Source: Alphaproteobacteria bacterium (lineage in GTDB: Bacteria > Pseudomonadota > Alphaproteobacteria > JAJFIK01). Taken from it: DNA of 44,057 bases. The stretch covers positions 1 to 44,057 of the forward strand of contig JAJFIL010000030.1 of assembly GCA_021774965.1 (NCBI GenBank), in the 5' to 3' direction. Shown here one piece after another: positions 8,871 through 19,700 of the stretch (positions are counted from its first letter, which is position 1; each line of letters begins with the position of its first letter). Under the pieces are notes generated by a model that was not told where the DNA came from, did no database searches, and saw only the letters and a list, made by a program, of their open reading frames with translations. Made by a program: the position numbers and the translations under genes.

Positions 8871-10661
8871 ATGCGCCTTTTCCTCGGACTATCTCTCCTG
8901 TCATTCCTATTGTTGGCTGCTGTGCCAGTGTTGGCACAAGCACCACCACCACCGCCTCCACCTGTTCCAGAGGTGCCTGCTGGCGCGCGAGCCACTGTCG
9001 AGGGCCTGACCACAATTCCCCACTATGTGCCGCCTCGTCGCGACGGTGATTTGCCCGCGATTGAAGTTCCTGCGGCGCGCAGCACGGTGCCGCCCGAAGC
9101 AGATCAGCTTATGCTGACGCCGGCCCAAATCAATATTATCGGGGCAACAGCCCTTGGCGATGGCGAAATCGCCGAGATGACATCCGAATTTGTGGGACGC
9201 GAGGTGAGCTTGGCAGAGCTTTATGGCCTTGCAGCGGAAATCCAGACCACTTATCGCGCTCAAGGCTATCTCCTGACCCGCGTTCTTGTACCTGCGCAGC
9301 GCATTGAAAACGGTATCTTCCGAATTGAAGTGATTGAAGGCTTCTTTGAAGACGTCTTTGTGGTGGGTGATATCGGCCCAACAAAGTGGCAGGTGGAACA
9401 ATACGTCAATCGCCTATTGCGGATCGCCCCGGTTCGGACACAGGACATCGAGCGTTATTTGCTCTTGGCCAATGACCTTCCCGGCATCAAGGCGGTAGCA
9501 GTGATCCGTCCCGGCACATCGGGCCCCGGGGCCGCGCAATTGGTTGTGGAAGTCGAGCGCGATGCGCTGGACGGATATCTGTCTGTCAATAACCACGGCT
9601 CTCATTATGCGGGCCCTTGGGCAGGTGCCTTGAGCCTTGGGGCCAATGGTTTTGCCCCCTATGGGGACAGGACGGAACTTATCTATTACCGCACGATGGA
9701 TTCCCGCGAGGCTGTCTACGATGGCGGCGAACAGATCGTCGAGCCCATTCCAATGGAACAATGGTACGGGCAGATTTCGTACCAGGGACAAATTCTTGGC
9801 GAAGGCCTGCGGCTGCTCATGACCGCAACCCAAACTCTTAGCCATCCGGGCTACAGTTTGGCCGTCCTGGACATTAAAACCCGTTCAGATCGCTATGCCG
9901 CTGAATTCAGCTATCCGTTCCTGCGAACACGGGCGCGTTCCATCTACGGCACGGTAGAGCTTTCTCATTCCATGGTGCGCTCCACGGTGCAGAGCGAATC
10001 CATTGGGCGGGACCGGCTCACCGTCATCAACGCGGGCATGAATGTTGATTTCGAAGATGTGCTTCCAAGGTGGCTGTTGCCGTTTGATTTCCTTGGCAGT
10101 GCCCAATCCAACGTAGATGTTTCCATCCGCCATGGGCTGCCGTGGTTTGGATCATCCAGCGATGATCAATTGGGACGCTCCCGCCTGGAAGGCACGAGCC
10201 GGTTTACGTCCCTTCAGGCCCGGGTGGAACGTACGCAAGGTCTGTTTAATCGGTTTGATCTGTTTTTGGCAGCCAAAGGTCAATACTCCTTCGACACGCT
10301 GCTGAGTTCGGAAGAGTTCCGTGCTGGCGGCGATGAGTTCGGGCGTGGGTACGACCCCTCTGAAATCGCAGGCGAGCATGGTTATGGGTTCATGGCGGAG
10401 TTTCGGTATGGCGACCGGCCGGACTGGGGCTGGCTCAAGGCCTATGAGGCCTACGCGTTCCTGGATTACGGCGTTGCCTATAATGAAGATATCGGTTTTG
10501 CCCCGCATCGGAACCTGGCTTCCACAGGGTTTGGCGTGCGTTCAGAGGTGGGTGATGATGCTTACATCGATCTTGAATATGCGAGGCCCATTGCCTCTCT
10601 CGATATTGGTAGCCGGGCGGATCAGCATCGATTCTTGATGCGGGCAACGGTGCAGTTTTAA
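8871..10661 (+). CDS. TpsB outer-membrane transporter (ShlB/FhaC/HecB family)
   Basis: A 596-residue Omp85-superfamily protein that would thread TpsA through the outer membrane. The ATG at 8871 is chosen because it opens a textbook signal peptide (MRLFLGLSLLSFLLL, cleavage after LAQA); a GTG at 8778 would put 31 basic residues ahead of it. A PPPPPPP linker follows, then a POTRA_2-type region (YRAQGYLLTRVLVPAQ and FRIEVIEGFFEDV, about residues 120-175), then the barrel. The L6 signature RGYD is at residues 492-495. The last residue is Phe (RATVQF), the usual barrel-assembly signal. The TpsA gene starts 58 bases downstream, the standard two-partner arrangement. Confidence 0.92.
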   Translation: MRLFLGLSLLSFLLLAAVPVLAQAPPPPPPPVPEVPAGARATVEGLTTIPHYVPPRRDGDLPAIEVPAARSTVPPEADQLMLTPAQINIIGATALGDGEIAEMTSEFVGREVSLAELYGLAAEIQTTYRAQGYLLTRVLVPAQRIENGIFRIEVIEGFFEDVFVVGDIGPTKWQVEQYVNRLLRIAPVRTQDIERYLLLANDLPGIKAVAVIRPGTSGPGAAQLVVEVERDALDGYLSVNNHGSHYAGPWAGALSLGANGFAPYGDRTELIYYRTMDSREAVYDGGEQIVEPIPMEQWYGQISYQGQILGEGLRLLMTATQTLSHPGYSLAVLDIKTRSDRYAAEFSYPFLRTRARSIYGTVELSHSMVRSTVQSESIGRDRLTVINAGMNVDFEDVLPRWLLPFDFLGSAQSNVDVSIRHGLPWFGSSSDDQLGRSRLEGTSRFTSLQARVERTQGLFNRFDLFLAAKGQYSFDTLLSSEEFRAGGDEFGRGYDPSEIAGEHGYGFMAEFRYGDRPDWGWLKAYEAYAFLDYGVAYNEDIGFAPHRNLASTGFGVRSEVGDDAYIDLEYARPIASLDIGSRADQHRFLMRATVQF

Positions 10662-10719
10662 TCAGTGTGTTGAGTAATAATTTTTGTAATTTGCGGTAGT
10701 GAAAATTGAAAGCGAGCGG

Positions 10720-13700
10720 ATGATCAAGAGGGCTAAGACAGGACAGGCAAAGATCTGGGCGCATACCGCCCAGGCCCATTTGCGTGGCCCCTTTCTGCCT
10801 GATTTGCGTGGGCGTCTGCTTAAAGGCACGGCGCTGACGGCTTCTCTTGTTGCTGTGGCGCTATCGGCCAGCATTGAACGTGCTTATGCCAACCCCGAAG
10901 GCGGTGAGATTGTTGGTGGGGTCGGCACCATCTCCAGTGTCGATGACACCACCATCAATATTGATCAGGTTTCTGATCGTATCGTTATCGATTGGACCAG
11001 CTTTTCCATTGACGAAGATGAGACCGTAAATTTTGACCAACCAGATTCAGGCTCTGTCGCTCTGAACCGGGTTATCGGGTTTGACCCGTCCTACATTGAT
11101 GGTGTTCTGACCGCCGATGGATACGTCTTCCTGGTCAACCAAAGCGGCGTGATCTTTGGGCGTACTGCTTTTGTAGATGTTGGCGGTTTGGTGGCAACCA
11201 CAGCCGATATTACCAATGAAAACTTTATGTCGGGCAATTTCGATTTCAATATCGCAAGCCCCAATCAAAATGCCACCATCATCAATGAAGGTCTGATCAC
11301 CGTTGCTCAAACTGGCATGGCCACTTTGGTTGCCCCCACTGTACGCAATTCCGGCATCATTTCCGCACGGCTTGGCTCTGTTGGTCTGGCGGGTGCGCGG
11401 ACATTTACGCTGGATTTTTATGGCGACGGTCTGTTCAGCTTTGATACGGGCGCAGAAGTCACTGCTGCCCCTGAAGATGGCGGCGCCCTGGTTGAGAACA
11501 CCGGCGTCATCTCTGCTGACGGCGGGGTGATTGCGGTAACCGCTCTTGCGGCTGAAGATATCGTCAACAACGTCATCAATATGGACGGCGTTGTTGAGGC
11601 CAACTCGGTTGGCGTAGAAAATGGCGTTATTGTTCTTTCCGGAGGCGATGGCGGCGTTTCTGTCAGCGGCGACATTTCCGCTGCCGGTGATGATGCAGGC
11701 GAGATAGGCGGCTCGGTCACCATCCTTGGCGGCGATATTGTTGTCGACAGTGGCGCAAGTGTTTCTGTTACCGGTGGTGCTGGCGGCGGTGATATTCGCA
11801 TCGGCGGCGGTTACCAAGGCGGCGGGGACTTACCCACGGCCAACAGTGTTATCATCTCAGAAGGGGCGACGGTGAACGCCGATGCTCTTGCCGATGGAGA
11901 TGGCGGCGATATTATTCTGTGGGCGGATGGCCTAACAGAGAATCGCGGAAACGTTTCAGCGCGTGGCGGCGCCGATGGCGGCGATGGCGGCTTTGTGGAA
12001 GTTTCCGGCAAGCAGGAAACACTGTTCCTGGCTGCTGTCGATGTTGGTGCGCCCAATGGCAGCGCTGGCGAAGTTCTCATCGACCCCAATAATTTCACGG
12101 TAACAGCATCAGTTTCCGCAGCTCTTGAGGGCACTCTAAATACTGGCGGCACTGTTACGGTTTTGGCGGACAACGATGTGTTCGTTATCAACTCCATCAA
12201 TGGCGCTGCCTCGACCATCAGTGGGGGCGGGATAAGCATTTCCTCGGGTCGATCAACCTCCATTAGCGCCGGCGTGACGGTCTCTACCAATAACGGCAAT
12301 ATCGACATTATCATCAATGATGATGCACGCACCGCCGCGAACCGTTCCGCCGGAAATGCCAATTTCGACAATAATGGCATTATTGATAGTAATGGCGGAA
12401 ATATCTCGATTACCAATGGCGCTTTAAGTGCTGGTGCAGTGGGAACCTTCGAGACCGGATCGATAGTTTCTGGCGGTGGTTCCATCGGCATCAACAATTC
12501 CGTTGGCGATGTCCTGATTGATACCGGCACATTGAACGGCAACGGCGGCGACATTGGTGTCACCGCTGGCGGCACAATCACGGTCGGCAACGCCGTGGGC
12601 GTTACCATCGACGCTAGCGCAGGCGGGGATGTCATCCTTGATGCGGGCGCAGATATTGTTGGTGGGAATGGTGTCATCAACATGGGTGGCGGCACGTTGA
12701 CCTTTACCGCCGGTGGCGGCGTTGGCTCAAGCGCAAGCCTGATCCATACAGATGGTGTTACAGACCTGTTTGCCGATGCTGCAGCTGGCGGCGTTCATGT
12801 CCAAAACACAGGCAGCGCTACAATGTCTGTCCATGGCGCATCCGCGGCAGCCGGTGGCGGTGATGCTGGCGACATTGTCATCAGAAGTCTTGATGGGTCC
12901 ATGCAGGTCGATGGGGCAGTAGATGCCAGCGGCTCTGTGATCCTGGATGCTGGGTTTAGTGATTTTTCCAATGTTGGCGCGGGCAGTATCACGGCTGGCA
13001 TGGATGTCACCGTTGTTGCAGACACTGTTGGTATTGCAGCCATGATCACGGCTGACAACATCACGATCCGGCCGGAATCATTTGGTCCAACCATGGGGCT
13101 GTCAAACGCTTCCGGCACATTCAATCTTACCAATGCCGAGTTTGATTTCCTCAACACCACGGGGACCGTTACCTTGGGTGTCGCCAACCCAGGTGGCAAG
13201 TATGGCACTTATGGTAATTATGGATCTATCTTTGTCGGGGATGCCGGCACGCTCGCCTTGGCGGACAACACGTTCAATCTGGTAATCCGCGGCAGTGATA
13301 TCACTTTCAATGATAGCGCCACGGGCATGACCTTCCGCGATGGAGGACAGCTGACCCTTGATGTGGACGGCATCAATGGTGGCGGGGCCATGGCGGACAT
13401 CCAGTTTGCCGGAAGTTCCAGCGGGCAAATGGTGTTTGACGTGCTGGGCGGAGTTGATCTGCGCACGGAAGGTTTAGGAAAGCTCACTGGAACGGCCACA
13501 GGCCCCGTTGTTCTGGCTAACGCTGGTGATCTCTCCATAAATCATTTGGCTTCAGACAGCACGATCAGCCTCACCAACTTTGGTGATACCGATATTGAAA
13601 CAGGAACCATCGTCGCGGGCGGCGATATCGGCCTTACGATCTCTGGCACCTTGACCATCGGCAGCACAGCTGGTGTTGCCATTGATGCATCAGGTGGTCT

Positions 13701-16700
13701 GTTTGATGTGTCACTTTCGGTCACCGGCGACATTGTGGATGGCGACGGCATTATTGATATGTCCGGTGGCGGCACTCTGACCATGAATGCTGGCGGCGCG
13801 GTCGGTGCGGGCAATAGCCTGATTGATACATCTGGCACATTCAGCCTGTCAGGTTTCTCCGCCGGTGGCGGCTTTCATGTCGCAAACAGTGGCGGCACCA
13901 TGACGGTGCAGTCGGTGAATGCCTTTGGTGGCGGCTCCGCGACCGGTGACATAACCCTCTTCAACAGTCACGCAGATCTGGAAATCGCAGGAACCGTTAC
14001 AGGTGACGGTAACGTGACGTTCTATGCTGGCAATGGTGATTTTTCCGTTCTCTCCGGGGGATCCGCCGCAGCAGCAGGCGAGTTGATTACGATTGCCAAC
14101 ACCGTTGATATTCGCGGTATGTTGTCGGGCCGAAACATAATTCTGCGTCCAAATTCAGCAGGAACGACCATCGGTTTTTCCAACGCAACGGGCACGTTTA
14201 ACCTGACCAATGCTGAGTTTGATTGGCTGAACACCACTGGCACGGTGTCCATTGGTGCGATCAATGGAACCGGTGCGATTGGCATTGGTGGGGCCGGCAC
14301 ACTTGCCCTGGCGGACAACGGATTTGATCTCTTTATCAACGGTGGCGACCTTACCTTCGGGGATGGCTCCACCGGAATGACTTTCCGCCAATTCGGCAAT
14401 TTGTCTTTTGATGTTGGCCACATTGTCGGCGGCGGCGTTATGCCCGACATCGATTTTGCTGGCTCCGCCAGCAGCAGTTTGAATTTTGACGCTGCTGGTG
14501 ATGTTGATCTAATCACCATCGGGCTGGGTTCGCTCACAGGCACCGCCACGGGGTCCATTGCGCTTGATAATTCCGGTGTGCTTTCCATTGACCATCTGGA
14601 AGCAGGCGGCACTATCAATCTTACCAATGATAGTGATACCACAGTCGAGACGGGCACCATCATCGTCAACGATACCCTGACTATGGATATCACGGGCGAT
14701 TTGTCTCTCGGCACTACAGCGGGCGTGGCGATCAATGCTACTTCCGGTGCCCATGATGTGATCCTTACGGCTTCGGGCAGCATCTTCAATGGCGGCGGTC
14801 GCATTGATATGGCAGGCGGTGCTTTGCAACTGGATGCGGGCAACGATGTCGGCGGCCATATGGATGGCGTGCGGGCATCCGGAACCATGTCTCTTAGCGG
14901 CTCGACCGGCGATGGTGACTTCTTTGTGGAGCACACGGGCGGTGCCACGATAACGGTGACGGGGATTTCTGTTGCCAGGGCAGGGACCGCCACCGGCGAT
15001 GTCGCTGTCCGCAGCGAAGATTCTGATATTCGCATCACTGGTGCGGTTACAGCAGATGGCGACATTGGGTTTGGCGCTGGCACCGGCGATTTCAGCAACA
15101 CAGCAACGCTCACTGCAGGCGAAGAGGTATTCATTTCCTCTGATACGATTGAAATTGGCGCAATGATTACCGCCGGTAACTTTGTCGAGCTACGACTTCA
15201 CTCAACAGCTACGACCATCGGGCTGAACGACAGCTCCGGCACGTTCAACCTGTCAGAGGCAGAGCTTCAAAACCTAAGCGCCGAATGGGTGGATATCGGC
15301 CATCGGGACGGCACTGGCGACATATTCATTGCGGGTCAGGGTACCATCGACCTCACCGGTGGGAACTATACCCTCACCATGGAAGGCGGCGACGTTTACT
15401 TCGATGACAATCAGACCGCCGTCATGATGGGCGCAGGTTTGGGCTTCGGGGTGAAAGCCAACAACATCTTTGGCGGCGGGGTTAATTTCGATGTCGTGTT
15501 CCCCGATGCAGGTGGCGGCAATCCAGATGGCCTTCTTGCATTCATTGTGGATGGAGATGTCACCTTGCGTGCAAGCGCGGGCGAGCTGGCAGGTAGTGCC
15601 ACAGGTGATATTGATATCTACAACAGTGGTAATCTTGAAGTCATCGAACTTATCATCGATACAGCTTCGGGAACGATGACGGGAGAGACCATCACCGGCC
15701 TTTCTTCATCAGCCGGATCAATCAATTTGGAAGTTGCTTCCGATCTGACACTTACTGCTGGCATTGATGCTGCGGACGAGATCATCCTCGATGCCGGCAC
15801 TGGAGCCTTTACGAATTCAGGCGACGGTCATGTTTCTTCCGCCAACAGCCTCGTTGAGATCGTGGCGGATACGGTGAACATCGGTGCGACCATCAGCGGG
15901 ACTGACATTAGCCTTGCGCCAGGTACCACGGGCCGATCCGTTGGCCTTGGCAGCGCCAGCGGTGCTTTCAATCTCGCAGATGCAGAATTTGGGTTCCTTC
16001 AAACAACGGGAACCGTGGCCATCGGACTTCAAACCGGTACAGGTTCCATTACAATTGGTGACGCGGAAACAATCGATCTGACTACGGAGGGATTTGACCT
16101 TGCCCTTGGCGGGGGCGACGTTACCTTCAGTGATGCTCGCTTGGGTCTCAATATGGCAGATGGTGCGCGTGTCCTTCTGGATGTTGCAGACGTATCTGGT
16201 GGCGGCAGTGTCACCGACATTGCGTTCCAAAGCGCGACAGGCGCTCTTGGCTTTACCTCCAGCGGAACCGTTACCCTGAATACCGAAGCTTCCTTGATGA
16301 TGGGTTCGGCAGCAGGCGATATCACGATCGACAATATCGGCGATCTGGAGATCGGCGGGTTTGGCAATGGTGGTGGACTGGCCTCTGGCGGAACAATCTC
16401 GGTTGAAGTTCATTCTGATTTGACCATAACCGGTGCCATCAATGCCACGGGCGATGTTCTTCTTGATGCAAACTCAGGCCAGTTTGCGAACATGGGTTCT
16501 GGCGCAATTAGTGCCGGTGGTAACGTATTGGTGGAAGCTGACACCGTGGCACTTGGCGCGGCAATCACCGGGGTCAACATTGCGCTGCGGCCTGATGCGG
16601 ATGCGACGAGCGTTGGCCTCAGTGATGCGAGCGGAACCTTTAACCTTTCCAATGCGGAATTGGACTACCTTGCTAGCTCCGGCACGCTGACCATCGGTCG

Positions 16701-19700
16701 AGCGACGGGTGTGGGTGACATCTTTGTTGGCGGCATGGGCACCGTTGATCTGGTGGATGAGAACTTTGACCTTGTCCTCCAAGGCGGTGCGCTAACCTTC
16801 GCAGACAGCGATCCTTCGCTGGCCTTGCATCAAAGCAGTACTGCCATTCTTGACGTTGCCTCCATCGCTGGCGGCGGAAGTTTCGTGGATGTAGGCTTTG
16901 CGGGCGGTGACGGCGCGTTGGCGCTGGATGTAACCGGTGGGGCCAACTTCTTTATGGATGGCTCAACCCTTTCCGGGATGGTTGGCGGCAGCCTGGAAGG
17001 TCTCAATGCAGGCGACCTGACCGTCGGCACAGCAGGCGGATATGTGGGCTTGAGCGTTGGTTCCTGGACCCGGTTTGACGCGACCGGCGGAAGTCTGACC
17101 CTCGAAGAGGACTTTACCGCTGGCGGGGATACAACACTTCAGGCGCAAGATGATCTGACCCTTAACGGTGGCGATCTTGATGCCAATGGCGGCATGTATA
17201 CCGTAGCTCTTGTCTCTGACACCGGCATGATTACAACAGCGGCAGGCAGCACCATCTTCATGAGCTCAGGCGGGCTGTGGTTGGATGCGGCGAGCGGCAT
17301 CAACGTAGATACCCAAGGCCTCGGCACGACAACCTTCACCATTGCCGGTGTGACCGATACGGGCGATCTGGAGATAAATAACACTGTTGCCGGTAGTTTG
17401 CTTGTTGGCCCAGTTGGAGCTTTCGGTTCCGGTCTTGAAGTAATCAATGCGCCGGGCGCAGGCGGTGGTGACCTTACTATTGAAAATGACGGTCACGGCG
17501 GCGGCATCGAGTTTGCCTCTAATGTAACGGGCGCAAATGATATTGCGATTAGCGCTGATGGGTTGGTGAGGATCAATTCCGGTGTGGTTGTCGACAGCAC
17601 GCGCGGTGGCTTTGTCGGCATGCGCAGTTTGTTCAATCAAGTTACCATCGACGGCACCGTAGATGCGCGTGGCACTGGTAATGCCATGTTCCTTGGGAAC
17701 GCAGGCATTAACGGCGCAGGCACAATCCTGATGGCCAGCAATGGCCTTGGCCTTGAGACGGATCTGGGTGATATCGACATCACCACTCAAGGCTCCAATG
17801 GGCAAACATTCGAGCTTGCCGCTTCTGCCCAAAGTGGCGGAGACGTTACCGTAACCAATGTGGTGGACGGGAGCGTTCTGATCGGCGGCAGTGTTTCGAT
17901 CCTCAGCGTTCCACTTGGTGTTGATGAGACGGTTTGGGACACATCCACACCTGATGGTGATATCTATATCCGCAACTCTGCAGTGGGTTTGGGCAATGGG
18001 CAGGTTTCCGTTGCATCAAACGGCACTGTGGGCGCGGGCGCACTTACGGCTAGCGGCAATGTCACATTGATCTCCGACACGGGCGGTATCTCGATTGGCG
18101 ATGGCGCGACGGTAAGCGGTTCTGTTTCCGTGAGCTTCAGCGCTGCCGTGGACATCGCCATTGGCGATAGTGCCGAAATCACCTCTGGCGGGCCGCTGAG
18201 CATGACCGCAGGGGGCAGTATCAGCGCTGCCGCAAACAGCGCGCTCTCTTCGGCGGGAGGTATGTTGCTTGATGCGGTCGGAGATATCTCTTTTGGCACC
18301 ACTGCTTCGGTAACCGCAGGCGGCACACTTACAGCAACGTCCTCAGGTGGTTCTGTCATGACCGGGCAGGACAGCACTGTAACCGGTGCATCTGGTGTTG
18401 CATTCTCTGCCGATCAGAATATTTCGATTGGCAATGGCGCTTTTGCAGGTTCGCCACAGGATGTATCCTTCCAAGCTGGGTTGGATGTCACCACCGCGAT
18501 TGGTAGCACAGTGCGTGGCGGCACAAGCATTTTGTTCAATGCAGGCGGCGATATCACCACCAATGGCACAACGGATGCCAGCACTTCCGGGGCAGCGGTC
18601 ACTTTGCTTTCCGGCGGTACGATCACAGATGGCGGCAATACTTACCTCTTTACAGACGGCACCTTGCGGGCTGCGGCCTCAGGCGATGTTGATCTCACTC
18701 TCTCCGGAACGGCAGGTGCAACAGTTACGGCAGCGATCACGGCAGGGGGAAGCGTCGACCTGCTCTTGCGCGATGGCGGTGATCTGACCATCGGCTCGGT
18801 TACTTCTGGCGGCGGCACCACCATGGGCGTTATGGCTGCAGGTGGTCACGTAGATATTGCCGTTGAGGATGGACTTCTGACCATCAACGAAAACGTCACC
18901 GCGATGGATCCCCCAAGCTTTAACATTGTTGTAAATGCGCTTGGCGGTGGATCTGATGTAATCCTGACGGCGGATGACATGGCGATTTCGTCGATTGTCT
19001 CTGCCTCAGGCGATATCTATATTAATCCCTATACGGATGGGAACGGCATCGCGCTGAACGATGTGGGTGCCGGCACGCTGAACCTCACCACTGCGGAAGT
19101 GGCCTTCCTTGACACGTTCAACAGTGTTCAGTTTGGCCGCGTTGGGGCAGGGGACATTGTCATCGGCGGTGATGGGTCACTGGACCTGACCGGTGCCAAT
19201 TGGAATGACGTGCGCTTCCTCACGGATAGCGCCGTGCGCATGACGGCAGGGGTTGAATCACAAGACCTCAATAATCTGTTTGATGCAGATGTGGTGCTCA
19301 CGGGCGCATCCGTTATCGATACGGTCAACGGCGGCATCGGCGGCAATGTTACCGTCACCGGCACGATTGAAGGGGCCACGGCCGGAGGTCAATCCCTCAC
19401 CATCACGGCAGGTGCCTCTGATATTGAATTCCAAAGCCAGGTCGGTCAAATCACACCGCTGGGCGCGTTATCTCTATCCGGCAACAACATTGTGGTCACG
19501 GATATCGCGACCATTGGCACGCAGACATTCGCGGCTACCGGCGAGGTAACCTTCGGATCGGATTACACCACCAGCGGTTACGCGTTTAGCCTCTCTGGCG
19601 GCTTGACCCTTGCCGATGATGTCCTGGTGGATACGACCATTCCAGCGGGCACGGGCGCTGCCATCACAATCGATGATGTGACCGGCAATGGCTATACGCT

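Noticed and set aside
14022-15134. A 370-residue open frame on the complement of the TpsA gene, with many similar ones from 11047 to 19379
   Set aside because: The repeats of TpsA use GC-biased third positions, which keep the complement open; the peptides are proline- and serine-rich, without start signals, and follow the repeat periodicity.
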